In this document: positions 43,751 through 53,062 of the stretch, piece by piece | How positions within the stretch are numbered: the stretch's first letter is position 1 | Layout of the letters: each line of letters begins with the position of its first letter | Assembly: GCF_039542035.1 (NCBI RefSeq) | Contig: NZ_BAABHJ010000027.1 | Span: 366,346 to 430,345, forward strand | Direction: 5' to 3' | Length of the DNA: 64,000 nucleotides | From: Actinoallomurus liliacearum | Lineage (GTDB): Bacteria; Actinomycetota; Actinomycetes; Streptosporangiales; Streptosporangiaceae | Made by a program: the position numbers and the translations under genes | Notes under the pieces: generated by a model | The model's database searches: none | What the model was told of the DNA's origin: nothing | Seen by the model: only the letters and a program-made list of their open reading frames with translations

Positions 43751-46717
43751 GTGAGTGTCCCGGAACCCGCCGAGCCGGTCGGCGAGGACGTCCTCAGCAC
43801 CCAGGTCGGCCGCGAGCTCCTCGAGCTGCTGGACGAGCGCACCACGGCCCATCCGTGGCGGCTCGGCGGCCAGGCGTTCCCGCTGATGGTGCTGGAGGCG
43901 GCCGACCCGGGTGTGGACGCCGGCGCGTACATCGACGCCCTGGCCCAGGCCGCCGCCGCGGCGGACATCCCGCACATCGTCCTGTCGCCTCCGGACGCCC
44001 CGGAGGGCGCCGCCGGCCCCGGAGATCGGGGGGCCGCGATCCCCGGTGGGACGCCGCCGGAGACCGCCGTCGGTCGCGACGGCCAGGGTGGCGCGGCTCC
44101 CGGCGGGACGCCGCCGGAGGTCACCCTGCTCGACTCGCTGACCAAGCCCGGCGCGTGGCCCGGGGACCGCCCCGCAGCCGGCCGCTACCGGTTCCCCCGG
44201 TCCGACCTCGTGCGGTCCCTCGAAGAGGCGGTCAGGAGCGCCGCCGCCAAGAACCGGACGCAGCCGTCCTCGACCACGCCCGCCGAGGAGTGGTACGACG
44301 CGGCCGTCCTGCTGCCGTGGACCCGCCGGCCGCTGACCGCGCCGGTGTGGTGGTCGACCGTCATCGTGCTGGTCGCCGCGATCTTCGGCGGCGTCGCCCA
44401 GGGCGTCGCCGACCAGACGCGCGTCGGCACCCTGCTGGCCATGTGCGTCGCCCTGCTGGCGGCCGTCGCGCTCGCCGCCGGCCTGATGAACCGCAGGATC
44501 TGGCTGCCCGTCCTGTCCCGCGTCGGGTTCGGCACGCGGTACCGCTGGCTGGCCGCCTCGTCGTTCTTCGCCGTGCAGGGCAGCCGCGGGTTCGGCGGCC
44601 GGCTGAAGTCCCAGCTCGGTCACGTCCACCAGGCCCTCGCCGCCGGATCGCCCGCCTCGGCGGAGTCCTGGCTGCAGACGAAGACCTTCGCGTTCCTGGA
44701 GGACCTGCGCGCCCGGCACCGCCGGCTCTCCCCCACCCTCCGGGGGTTCAAGCGGCCCGCCCCGTCCGTGATCTTCCTGAAGGACATCACCCGCCGGAAC
44801 GGCGGCGTCGGGCTGCTGCTGGCCATGAGCGACGTGCGCAGCCGCCGCAGCGAACTGCACCCCCTCCTCGTCGTGGCCTCCGTCGACCACGGCCACCGCG
44901 CCGACATCGACGACCTGCCCGGCGCCCGCGGCGTCCAGGGCTCGCTGTCCCCACGGGGCCGTTACGAACAGTGGATCGAGTCGCTGGCCCGCGCCCAGGG
45001 GCCGAGTGCCCAGGTCGCCCTGCCGTGGCTGCTGCGGCTGCCCATCGCCGCCGGCAGCCCGACCCGGGCGGCGCCCCCGGCGCTCAAGCCCCGGACCCGG
45101 CCGCGCTGGACCTGGCTGTGGTCGGGCCGGTCGCTGCTGGCCCTCCTCGCCGCCCTCGCCGTCGGCGGGTCGTACCTGCACGCCCAGCTCGCCTCCACCC
45201 ACTGCAGCGTGCACGCGCTGTTCTTCGCCAACACCGACACCCAGCTGCGGACCGACGCGGCGGGCAGCCGCGAGTGCGTCGGCATCGCCACCAAGGGCGT
45301 CCGCTTCGAACGGGACCCTCTCAGCACGGCGCTGGGCGGCACGAGCGTCCGGCCCGACGCCGCCCACACCGCGGGTCAGATCACCCTCGCCGACCTGGAG
45401 AACCGCATCGCGGCGGAGAACGCCTGGGTGCTGGGCACCCACCGGCCGTACGTGACGATCCTGTACGTCGGGATGATGACGTCGGCCGACGGCCAGGAGA
45501 GCAGCGCGGTGAGCACGATCCGCCAGCTGGCCGGCGCGTACCTCGCGCAGCGCGGCAACAACCGGGCCCAGGCCGGCGGCGGCGACAACCCGCTGAAGAT
45601 CCGGCTGCTCGCCGTGAACGCCGGGCAGGACATGGCCTTCTCGAAGATCGCCGCGGACCGCATCCTGGCGATGGCCCGGCGGGACCGCACGGTCGTCGGC
45701 GTGGTCGGCCTGGGCCGCAACACCGCCGAGTCCCAGAAGGCCATCCGCCGGCTCAACGCCGCCGGCCTCGCGGTGGTCGACCCGGTCAACTCCTCCGACA
45801 CCCTCCGCGCGCTCCCGCAGTTCTACGGCCTGGCCGCCACCGACAACGACGAGGCCGTGGTCGCCCGCAAGGCCCTGGGGAGCCGGCGCGCCGGCCGCAC
45901 GCTGGTCGTCTACCGCTCCCCCGGCTCGGAGGGCAGCGACTACGGCGCGGAGCTCGCCGAGGACGCGCGGCGGGCGCTGGCGCTCGGGCCGTCCTCGACC
46001 ATGCTGCGCTACGACGGCATCGACGACATCGGCGCCAAGGTACGGGCGGCGTGCCGTGGATCGACGGGAGACCCCTACGCCCTGGTGTACTTCGCCGGAC
46101 GTACCGAGGACCTCGGCGGCCTGATCAACGCGCTCCGCGACGGCGGCTGCGCCGACCGCGAGCTGACCGTGCTCGGCGGGGACGAGGTGTCGCGGTCGCG
46201 GTTCGGCACCGGCCGCACCGACGTGCTGCTGCCCCGGTCGATGACCGTCTACTACACGACGTTCACCTACCTGCCGAACCTCCTGGCGGGGGGCCGGGAC
46301 ACCGACAACCCGTTCTTCGTCCTCGCCCGGAACGAGCTCGGGATCGGCCCGGCGGATCGCACGGCCCTGCTGGCGGACGGACAGATGATCATGGCGTACG
46401 ACTCGGCGTCCGCGCTGGCGCGCGCGGCGGAGAACGCCTTCGGGACCCTGGACCTGGCCGCGCACGGCGTGTCCCGTGCCCCGGGCAGCGCGTCCGTCAC
46501 CTCGGGCTCGGTCCTGCTGACCCTGCCGAACCTCAGCTACCAGGGAGCCACCGGCCTGATCGACTTCACCCGCGACCAGCACGTCACCGGCGGCTCCGGC
46601 CGCCGGGCGCTCACCCTGGTCAAGGTGACCGGGCGGGACCTCGGAGCGACGCCCACCGCCGTCTGCGGCCAACTGGCCGGCGGCACACCGGCCCCCGGCC
46701 TGACACCCTGCCGGTAG
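43751..46717 (+). CDS. receptor-like membrane protein with type-1 periplasmic-binding domain
   Basis: A 988-residue protein. Residues 1-195 are cytoplasmic with a Pro/Gly-rich repeat (GGTPPE twice near 99-123). Two helices (about 198-216, 226-246) enclose a short turn, a cytoplasmic stretch (250-455) follows, then a third helix (457-475). The remaining 510 residues are extracytoplasmic and look like a branched-chain amino-acid-type binding protein (VVGVVGLGRNTAESQKAI, LVYFAGRTEDLGGL). Proteins labelled as ABC substrate-binding of this size occur in Streptosporangiales, but no permease or ATPase lies nearby. Residues 335-390 have a Walker-B/sensor-like rhythm without a P-loop. A sensory role is inferred. 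Confidence 0.75.
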   Translation: MSVPEPAEPVGEDVLSTQVGRELLELLDERTTAHPWRLGGQAFPLMVLEAADPGVDAGAYIDALAQAAAAADIPHIVLSPPDAPEGAAGPGDRGAAIPGGTPPETAVGRDGQGGAAPGGTPPEVTLLDSLTKPGAWPGDRPAAGRYRFPRSDLVRSLEEAVRSAAAKNRTQPSSTTPAEEWYDAAVLLPWTRRPLTAPVWWSTVIVLVAAIFGGVAQGVADQTRVGTLLAMCVALLAAVALAAGLMNRRIWLPVLSRVGFGTRYRWLAASSFFAVQGSRGFGGRLKSQLGHVHQALAAGSPASAESWLQTKTFAFLEDLRARHRRLSPTLRGFKRPAPSVIFLKDITRRNGGVGLLLAMSDVRSRRSELHPLLVVASVDHGHRADIDDLPGARGVQGSLSPRGRYEQWIESLARAQGPSAQVALPWLLRLPIAAGSPTRAAPPALKPRTRPRWTWLWSGRSLLALLAALAVGGSYLHAQLASTHCSVHALFFANTDTQLRTDAAGSRECVGIATKGVRFERDPLSTALGGTSVRPDAAHTAGQITLADLENRIAAENAWVLGTHRPYVTILYVGMMTSADGQESSAVSTIRQLAGAYLAQRGNNRAQAGGGDNPLKIRLLAVNAGQDMAFSKIAADRILAMARRDRTVVGVVGLGRNTAESQKAIRRLNAAGLAVVDPVNSSDTLRALPQFYGLAATDNDEAVVARKALGSRRAGRTLVVYRSPGSEGSDYGAELAEDARRALALGPSSTMLRYDGIDDIGAKVRAACRGSTGDPYALVYFAGRTEDLGGLINALRDGGCADRELTVLGGDEVSRSRFGTGRTDVLLPRSMTVYYTTFTYLPNLLAGGRDTDNPFFVLARNELGIGPADRTALLADGQMIMAYDSASALARAAENAFGTLDLAAHGVSRAPGSASVTSGSVLLTLPNLSYQGATGLIDFTRDQHVTGGSGRRALTLVKVTGRDLGATPTAVCGQLAGGTPAPGLTPCR

Positions 46718-46752
46718 ACCGGCTCGCGCACGCCGGGGCGTCTCCGGTCCGC

Positions 46753-46861
46753 GGCCGGGAGAAGGCCCGTCACCGGCGGGGAGAGAGCCCGTCAGCCGCC
46801 GGAAGAGAGCCCGTCACCGGCCGGGAGAGAGCCCGTCCGCCGCCGGGGGCGGGTCCGTCAG
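46753..46861. repeat. five 22-bp tandem repeats
   Basis: The block CCCGT recurs exactly every 22 bp (46766, 46788, 46810, 46832; the fifth copy reads TCCGT at 46854) within units like GGGAGAGAGCCCGTCACCGG. The last unit runs into the stop codon of the convergent SGNH hydrolase gene. The array lies between two convergent stops and may terminate transcription or vary in copy number. Confidence 0.8.
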
Positions 46862-47910
46862 CGGCGGTACTGGTACACCGGCCGGGCCGGGCCGGACTGG
46901 ATCTGCCGGTCGATGAGCTGCGCGAAGGCGCCGTAACCGAGCTGGTTCGGGTGGAAGCTGCGGGGTTCGGCCGCCAGCGCCCCGAAGTCGATCTTGAGCG
47001 GGTTCAGGTACGGCTGCGCCGTCCCGAGCTCGTGCCCGTCGAACGCGGCGTACCCGTCGGCGAACTCCACGGTGCCCGGCCGGCCGGCCGCCGCCAGTCC
47101 CCCGTCGGCACGCCGGGCCGCATCGGCGATGACGTCGTCGAGGGCGCGGACGACGCCGTTGAGGTAGACCTGGTCGGCGACGCCGATGTTGTCCACCGAG
47201 CGGCCGGGGCGTACGGGGAACGGCCGGGGATAGCCCAGCACGACGATCCGCGCGTTCGGCGCCCGCCGCCCGATCTGCTCGAACACCGAAGCCAGTCCGG
47301 CGGGCAGGGCGGCCGTCCGGGCCCGGATGCCGGCGTCCTGGTCACGGCAGGCCGACGACCACGGAAGCCGCACGACACACCGGGTGACGATCTCAGAGAA
47401 GCCGATGTCGTTGCCGCCGATGGTGAGCGTCACCAGGCTGGTGTCCGGTCGCAGGCGTTCGACCTGGGCCGGCTCGCCGTACCGGCCGCCGTGCAGGACG
47501 TCGTCGATCCGCGCGCCGCTGCAGGCCCACAGCGTTCCGCCGAGGGCGAACCGGAAGCCCCGCAGCACGGTCGAGAAGTACGAGCCCTGGGAGCGGTGAC
47601 AGTCCTGGGCTCCGCCGCCGGCGTACCCGTGGTCGGCGGTGAGATCCCAGGTGCCCTCCCCCGAGGAGTAGGAGTCGCCGAGGGCGACGTAGCCGCCACG
47701 CAGGGCGGCCTGCAACCCGGTCAGCCGGGTCGGCGGAGGGACGAACCGGATGCGCGGGATCCCGCAGCCGGAGCCGAAGAGCCGGCACTGCCCGGTCACG
47801 GCCAACGGAACGACCAGCGCGCCGATCAGGACCGCGACGACCGCCGGGACCAGGACGAGCAGGCCACGGCGGGTACGGATGCTTCTCCCCAGTGCCGCGA
47901 GCGCGACCAT
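46858..47910 (-). CDS. membrane-anchored or secreted SGNH/GDSL hydrolase
   Basis: A 350-residue esterase-type protein with one N-terminal hydrophobic segment (15-40), an anchor or uncleaved signal. Catalytic elements: GDSYSSGEG (Ser80), GGND (oxyanion Asn) and SFHPNQLGYGAF (His). Cysteine pairs suggest disulfides as in Streptomyces SGNH lipases. ATG 47910 follows GGAGG by 6 nt; ATG 47934 also has a fair site. It probably hydrolyses extracellular esters or lipids. Confidence 0.85.
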   Translation of the reverse strand: MVALAALGRSIRTRRGLLVLVPAVVAVLIGALVVPLAVTGQCRLFGSGCGIPRIRFVPPPTRLTGLQAALRGGYVALGDSYSSGEGTWDLTADHGYAGGGAQDCHRSQGSYFSTVLRGFRFALGGTLWACSGARIDDVLHGGRYGEPAQVERLRPDTSLVTLTIGGNDIGFSEIVTRCVVRLPWSSACRDQDAGIRARTAALPAGLASVFEQIGRRAPNARIVVLGYPRPFPVRPGRSVDNIGVADQVYLNGVVRALDDVIADAARRADGGLAAAGRPGTVEFADGYAAFDGHELGTAQPYLNPLKIDFGALAAEPRSFHPNQLGYGAFAQLIDRQIQSGPARPVYQYRR

Positions 47911-48050
47911 GCACCACCTCCGCCCCGAGATCATGATCTCATCTCCCCGCGCCGGGAGCGAGCCGTGAACTCCGCCGCGAGGGGCCTCCGGGGCGGCGCG
48001 ATGATCAGCACGCTTGCCGGGGTACCGGGGAGGGGATAGCATCCGAGGTG

Positions 48051-48080
48051 TTGCAGTCGTAGTTTCCTCGTACGTGTTAA
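48051..48080 (+). promoter_or_regulatory. possible cspA promoter
   Basis: TTGCAG (48051-48056) and TGTTAA (48075-48080), 18 bp apart, resemble a vegetative promoter. It would give a leader of about 145 nt. The 322-bp gap 47911-48232 holds only this and the hairpin below. Confidence 0.4.
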
Positions 48081-48092
48081 GTTCGACTTGAA

Positions 48093-48124
48093 CGCCCGCG
48101 GGAAGTTTTGACGGCGGGCGTTTT
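48093..48124 (+). promoter_or_regulatory. leader hairpin/attenuator upstream of cspA
   Basis: CGCCCGC (48093-48099) pairs with GCGGGCG (48114-48120), extendable by two A-T pairs, and is followed by TTTT. It has the form of an intrinsic terminator about 110 nt before the cspA start, so it may attenuate or cold-regulate the transcript. Confidence 0.55.
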
Positions 48125-48232
48125 CGCTTCTCCGGGATAGTTTTCGCGGACGTAAGCAAAGGTCCGTAACGCAGCCCCGGAACGCCGACCCGGCGTCTCG
48201 GTGAGGCTCCCAAGAAGGAGAGAAGAAAGAAA

Positions 48233-48436
48233 GTGGCAGAAGGTACCGTCAAGTGGTTCAACGCCGACAAGGGCTTCGGATTCATCGCTCCTGACGGCGG
48301 CGGCCCGGACGTTTTCGTGCACTACTCGGCGATCACCTCCTCGGGCTTCCGTAGCCTGGAGGAGAACCAGCGAGTCAGCTTCCAGACGACCCAGGGCCCG
48401 AAGGGCCCGCAGGCGGAGGACGTGACCCCGCTCTAA
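48233..48436 (+). CDS. cspA: cold-shock protein CspA
   Basis: A 67-residue single-domain OB-fold RNA/DNA chaperone. RNP1 is KGFGFIAP and RNP2 is DVFVHYSAI; the start EGTVKWFNADKGFG is invariant in the family. GTG 48233 follows AGAAGGAGAG. The long leader with a hairpin and a strong terminator make it a self-contained unit. Confidence 0.97.
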   Translation: MAEGTVKWFNADKGFGFIAPDGGGPDVFVHYSAITSSGFRSLEENQRVSFQTTQGPKGPQAEDVTPL

Positions 48437-48452
48437 GGCTTAGAAGTGCCTC

Positions 48453-48494
48453 ACCGGGCCCGCACCGATCATCGGTGCGGGCCCGGTGTTCTTT
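48453..48494 (+). terminator. strong intrinsic terminator of cspA
   Basis: A perfect 17-bp stem (ACCGGGCCCGCACCGAT with its complement, loop of one C) spans 48453-48487 and is followed by GTTCTTT. It is the best rho-independent terminator in the window. Confidence 0.9.
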
Positions 48495-48495
48495 C

Positions 48496-48541
48496 GGCCC
48501 GCGATGCGGGCCTGATGCCCTTTCGGCCCGCGGTGCGGGCC
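48496..48541. terminator. paired hairpins downstream of uvrB
   Basis: GGCCCGC-GAT-GCGGGCC (48496-48512) and GGCCCGC-GGT-GCGGGCC (48525-48541) are direct copies 29 bp apart. They lie just past the uvrB stop and probably stop its transcript before the convergent cspA terminator. Confidence 0.65.
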
Positions 48542-48557
48542 GGGCCGGAGGGCGCGG

Positions 48558-50672
48558 TTACCGGACGCCGGCCTCCTTCATGTCGCGCAGCTCGCGCTTC
48601 AGCTCCTTGATCTCGTCGCGGAGCCGGGCCGCCATCTCGAACTGCAGCTCCTCCGCCGCGTGGTGCATCTGCTGCGTCATCTGGTCGATGAGGGCCTCCA
48701 TCTCCTCGCGCGGCCGCTCGCCCACGAGGTCGGCGGCGTGCCGGCCGGCCCGCTGTTTGGAGGACAGGCCCGGCACCGGGGCCTTGCCCCGGCTCTGCTG
48801 CCGCCCGGCACCGCCGATCAGCTCCTCGGTGTCGGCGTCCTCACGGGCCAGCATGTCGAGGATGTCGGCGATCTTCTTGCGCAGCGCCGTCGGCTCGATG
48901 CCGTTCGCCTCGTTGTAGGCCGTCTGCTTGGCGCGCCGCCGGTTGGTCTCGTCGATCGCCCGCTCCATCGACGGAGTCACCTTGTCGGCGTACATGTGGA
49001 CCTGGCCGGAGACGTTTCGCGCGGCACGGCCGATCGTCTGGATCAGCGAGGTCTCCGAGCGGAGGAACCCCTCCTTGTCGGCATCGAGGATGCTGACCAG
49101 CGACACCTCCGGCAGGTCGAGGCCCTCGCGGAGCAGGTTGATGCCGACCAGGACGTCGAACTCCCCCAGCCGCAGCTCGCGCAGCAGCTCGACCCGGCGC
49201 AGCGTGTCGACCTCGCTGTGGAGGTAGCGCACCCGGATGCCGAGCTCCAGGAGATAGTCGGTGAGGTCCTCGGCCATCTTCTTGGTCAGCGTGGTGACCA
49301 GCACCCGCTCGTCGCGCTCGGCGCGCTGGCGGATCTCGTGGACCAGGTCGTCGATCTGCCCCTTGGTCGGCTTGATGACCACCTCGGGGTCGACCAGGCC
49401 GGTCGGGCGGATCACCTGCTCGACCACGTCGCCCTTGACCCGGCCCAGCTCGTACGGACCGGGCGTCGCCGACAGGTACACCGTCTGCCCGATGCGCTCC
49501 AGGAACTCCTCCCACTTCAGCGGGCGGTTGTCCATCGCGCTCGGCAGCCGGAACCCGTGGTCCACCAGCGTGCGCTTGCGCGACATGTCGCCTTCGTACA
49601 TCGCGCCGATCTGCGGCGTGGTCTGGTGCGACTCGTCGATGACGAGGAGGAAGTCCTCCGGGAAGTAGTCGAGGAGGGTGTTGGGCGCGGTGCCGGGACC
49701 ACGGCCGTCGATGTGCCGGGAGTAGTTCTCGATGCCGGAGCAGGTGCCGACCTGCCGCATCATCTCGATGTCGTACGTGGTGCGCATCCGCAGCCGCTGG
49801 GCCTCCAGCAGTTTGCCCTGCCGCTCCATCTCGGCGAGCCGCTGCTCCAGCTCCGTCTCGATGCCGTTGATGGCGCGCTCCATGCGCTCCGGGCCCGCGA
49901 CGTAGTGCGAGGCCGGGAAGATGTACAGCTCCTCGTCCTCGGTGATCACCTCACCGGTCAGCGGGTGCAGCGTGGCGAGCTTCTCGATCTCGTCGCCGAA
50001 CATCTCGATGCGGATGGCGAGCTCTTCGTACTGCGGGATGATCTCGATCGTGTCGCCGCGCACCCGGAACGTGCCGCGGGTGAACGCCAGGTCGTTACGG
50101 GCGTACTGCATCGCGACGAGCCGGCGCAGCAGCTCGTCCCGTTCGATCTCGTCGCCGACGCGCAGCCGCACCATGCGGTCGACGTACTCCTGCGGGGTGC
50201 CCAGGCCGTAGATGCAGGACACCGACGCGACCACGATCGTGTCGCGGCGGGTCAGCAGCGAGTTGGTCGCCGAGTGCCGCAGCCGCTCCACCTCGTCGTT
50301 GATCGAGGAGTCCTTCTCGATGTAGGTGTCGGTCTGCGGGACGTACGCCTCGGGCTGGTAGTAGTCGTAGTAGGAGACGAAGTACTCGACGGCGTTGTTC
50401 GGCAGCATCTCGCGCAGCTCGTTGGCGAACTGCGCGGCGAGCGTCTTGTTCGGCTGCATGACGAGCGTCGGGCGCTGCACCTTCTCGATCAGCCAGGCGA
50501 CCGTCGCGGTCTTGCCGGTGCCGGTCGCGCCCAGGAGCACCGAGTCCTTGTCGCCGCGATCGACGCGCCGCTCCAGCTCGGCGATCGCGCCCGGCTGGTC
50601 ACCGGACGGGGTCATCTCGGTGACGACCTCGAAGGGCGCCACCTTCCGCTGAAGATCGGTGACAGGCCGCAC
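48558..50672 (-). CDS. uvrB: excinuclease ABC subunit B
   Basis: A 704-residue helicase-like damage-recognition subunit of nucleotide excision repair. Walker A is GATGTGKTATVAW; the beta-hairpin region YYDYYQPEAYVPQTDTYIEK is diagnostic; DESH box DESHQTTPQIGAM; helicase motif VI QTIGRAARN; a C-terminal UVR motif (IDQMTQQMHHAAEELQFE) binds UvrC. GTG 50672 follows GGAGGAG. Length is normal. Confidence 0.97.
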   Translation of the reverse strand: MRPVTDLQRKVAPFEVVTEMTPSGDQPGAIAELERRVDRGDKDSVLLGATGTGKTATVAWLIEKVQRPTLVMQPNKTLAAQFANELREMLPNNAVEYFVSYYDYYQPEAYVPQTDTYIEKDSSINDEVERLRHSATNSLLTRRDTIVVASVSCIYGLGTPQEYVDRMVRLRVGDEIERDELLRRLVAMQYARNDLAFTRGTFRVRGDTIEIIPQYEELAIRIEMFGDEIEKLATLHPLTGEVITEDEELYIFPASHYVAGPERMERAINGIETELEQRLAEMERQGKLLEAQRLRMRTTYDIEMMRQVGTCSGIENYSRHIDGRGPGTAPNTLLDYFPEDFLLVIDESHQTTPQIGAMYEGDMSRKRTLVDHGFRLPSAMDNRPLKWEEFLERIGQTVYLSATPGPYELGRVKGDVVEQVIRPTGLVDPEVVIKPTKGQIDDLVHEIRQRAERDERVLVTTLTKKMAEDLTDYLLELGIRVRYLHSEVDTLRRVELLRELRLGEFDVLVGINLLREGLDLPEVSLVSILDADKEGFLRSETSLIQTIGRAARNVSGQVHMYADKVTPSMERAIDETNRRRAKQTAYNEANGIEPTALRKKIADILDMLAREDADTEELIGGAGRQQSRGKAPVPGLSSKQRAGRHAADLVGERPREEMEALIDQMTQQMHHAAEELQFEMAARLRDEIKELKRELRDMKEAGVR

Positions 50673-50814
50673 GATGCTCCTCCGCTTACTGCGCTCGCTG
50701 GCCGCCTCGGCGGCTCCTGGATCGGGCGGGCCGACGGCCACGGTCCCCGGTATGAGATTCAACCTACGCTCCGGCACCGACATTCCGCGCCGCGATCGGC
50801 CGGCCCCCAGGAGG

Positions 50815-51504
50815 TCAGGTCTCCCCGCCGCCGGCTCCGCCCGGGACGATGAGGCCCGTCTCGTAGGCGACGACGATCGCCTGGGCGCGGTCGCGCAGGC
50901 CGAGTTTGGACAGGATCCGCGTCACGTGGGTCTTCACGGTGGCGTCGCTGACCTGGAGCCTGCCGGCGAGCTCGGCGTTGCTCAGCCCGCGCGCCAGCAG
51001 CCGGAGCACGTCGAGCTCTCGGGGGGTGAGCGTCGACAGGTCGCGGTGCAGGGTCGCGGCCTGGCCGTCGTGGCGGGCGAACCGCTCGATGAGCCGGCGG
51101 GTGATGCTCGGGGCGAGCAGCGCGTCGCCGGAGCGCACCAGCCGCACCGCGGCGACCAGGTGCTCGGGCGAGACGTCCTTGAGGAGGAACCCGCTGGCGC
51201 CCGCGCTGAGCGCGGCGTAGACGTACCGGTCGAGGTCGAAGGTCGTCAGGATGATGACGCGCGGCACGTACGGTCCGGCGGACAGGATGCGCCGCGTGGC
51301 CTCCAGGCCGTCGACCTCGGGCATCCGGATGTCCATGAGCACGACGTCGGGCCGGGTCCTGCGGACCTCGTCGACGGCCTTCACGCCGTCGGCGGCCTCC
51401 CCGACAACGTCGATCCCCTCGGCGGCCAGGATCATCGCGAACCCGGTACGGACGAGGGCCTGATCATCGGCGATGACCACCCGCAGCGGTTCCCGCTCGC
51501 TCAT
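50815..51504 (-). CDS. NarL/LuxR-type response regulator
   Basis: A 229-residue two-component regulator. The receiver domain has IADDQALVRTG, phospho-acceptor Asp58 (LMDIRMP) and the conserved Lys (LLKDVSPEHL); the LuxR helix-turn-helix is LTPRELDVLRLLARGLSNAE. ATG 51504 follows AGGAGGG. It lies 14 bp downstream of the histidine kinase and is read divergently from the ABC exporter at 53063, which it probably controls. Confidence 0.94.
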   Translation of the reverse strand: MSEREPLRVVIADDQALVRTGFAMILAAEGIDVVGEAADGVKAVDEVRRTRPDVVLMDIRMPEVDGLEATRRILSAGPYVPRVIILTTFDLDRYVYAALSAGASGFLLKDVSPEHLVAAVRLVRSGDALLAPSITRRLIERFARHDGQAATLHRDLSTLTPRELDVLRLLARGLSNAELAGRLQVSDATVKTHVTRILSKLGLRDRAQAIVVAYETGLIVPGGAGGGET

Positions 51505-51518
51505 GCGCCCTCCTACAT

Positions 51519-52856
51519 TCACTGCTCCCCCAGGGGGATCAGGGCGCACACCCGGTAGCCGCCGGCCGGGAGCTCACCGGCCTCGAGCGTGCCCCGGTAC
51601 ACGGCGAGCCGTTCGCGCAGGCCGATCAGTCCCCGGCCACTGCCGGAACGCGCCGCCGGGGTACGCGTGCCGCCGGTGTCGGTGACCTCCACGCGCAGCT
51701 CGTCCGGAGCGTACGCGACCGTGATCCGCACGCGGGCGCCGGCGGCGTGCTTGACGGTGTTGGTCAGCGCCTCCTGGATCACGCGGTACGCCGCCAGGTC
51801 GACGCCCGCGGGCAGCGGCACCGCGGAGCCGGTCACGGTCAGTTCGACGGGCACACCGGACTCGCGGACCCGGCCGGTGAGCGCCGCCACCTGGTCGAGG
51901 CCCGGCGGTGGCGCGAGGTCGTCGGGCGCCTTCTGATCGGGGTCGTCGACGTTCAGGGTGAGCAGGCCCATGACGTGGCGCAGCTCGGTCATCGCGGCGC
52001 GCCCGCCGGACTCGACGGCCAGCAGCGCCTGCTCCGCCCGCTCGGGCGCCGTGCTCATCACCTTGCGGGCGGCCCCGGCCTGCACGACCATCATGCTGAC
52101 ATTGTGGGTGACCACGTCGTGCAGCTCCTGCGCGATCCGGGAACGCTCCAGCTCCACCGCGTGCCGTGTGGCGGCCTCCTTCTCCGCCTCCAGGCTCCGT
52201 ACGCGCTGTTTCCAGGTGTGGATGGCGTTGGCCGCCAGCCCGAACGGGATCAGCAGCAGGAACGTGGCCAGGCCGGGCCTGAGGGCGGGCACGGCCGCGT
52301 CGTGGTCGGCCGCGACCAGCGCGGCGCCCGCCAGCGCGCTCGTCATCGCGAGGGCGCGGTACGGGCTGTACACCACGGCGCTGTAGGCCGCGATGACGAA
52401 GGCCGTGAACGTGAACCAGGGGTCGAAGCCCGGGCTCTGGTGATAGGCCAGCATCGCGCCGGTCACCACCCAGAAGGCCGCGAGGGGGAACCGCCGCCGC
52501 GCCACCAGCGGCGCCGCGGCCAGAACGGCCAGGATGAGCTGCCCGAACGAGGCCGCGGCGAAGTGGTGGGCGAGCTGACCGCCGCCGAGTGGCGCGACCG
52601 GCCGGGGCGGAACGGGCGGCCGGTCCGGGGGCATCGGGAAGGGGACCACCGGAACCGGTCTCCCGTCCACGGTGCTGGAGACGGCCTCGGAGTCGCCCCA
52701 GCTCAGCGCGTCGTTCAGCGTGCCCACGGTCAGCACGAGAGCGAGGATCGCGTCGGCCGCCCACGCCCAGCGGGACTGGGCCGGCGGCGGGCTCGTGACA
52801 CGCCGCAGCGCGGCGATCCCGGCGTGCCATCGGGCGGTGATCTCTGCTCCGTACAC
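51519..52856 (-). CDS. sensor histidine kinase (HisKA_3)
   Basis: A 445-residue membrane kinase. Hydrophobic helices lie at about 35-50 and 103-210 around a Pro-rich loop; the HisKA_3 motif ELHDVVTHNVSMMV holds phospho-acceptor His246; the ATPase domain has ALTNTVKHA, DTGG and GRGLIGLRER. It pairs with the regulator just downstream. Such kinases beside MacB/BceB-type ABC genes often sense peptides or membrane stress. Confidence 0.92.
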   Translation of the reverse strand: MYGAEITARWHAGIAALRRVTSPPPAQSRWAWAADAILALVLTVGTLNDALSWGDSEAVSSTVDGRPVPVVPFPMPPDRPPVPPRPVAPLGGGQLAHHFAAASFGQLILAVLAAAPLVARRRFPLAAFWVVTGAMLAYHQSPGFDPWFTFTAFVIAAYSAVVYSPYRALAMTSALAGAALVAADHDAAVPALRPGLATFLLLIPFGLAANAIHTWKQRVRSLEAEKEAATRHAVELERSRIAQELHDVVTHNVSMMVVQAGAARKVMSTAPERAEQALLAVESGGRAAMTELRHVMGLLTLNVDDPDQKAPDDLAPPPGLDQVAALTGRVRESGVPVELTVTGSAVPLPAGVDLAAYRVIQEALTNTVKHAAGARVRITVAYAPDELRVEVTDTGGTRTPAARSGSGRGLIGLRERLAVYRGTLEAGELPAGGYRVCALIPLGEQ

Positions 52857-53062
52857 GTGCCCAAGTGTCGCAAGCGCTCCCCGGCTCCTACATCCGTCCG
52901 GATGACGAGCGGCTCCCTACAGGGACGTACATCGCAGTGATGACGCGCCGCCCTGGTCCACCCGGCGGCGGACCGGAGTTCGTCACCGCTGCCGACGCGC
53001 CCGGCGCGGGGCCGCTCCTAGCGTCGGGTCCGCCCTGAACCGACCCCATACATGGAGGACCC

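Noticed and set aside
43669..48039. A 1456-codon open frame on the + strand overlapping the receptor-like and SGNH hydrolase genes
   Set aside because: It is a shadow frame kept open by high GC. Its product is Arg/Pro/Gly-rich without motifs, while the other frames encode recognisable domains.
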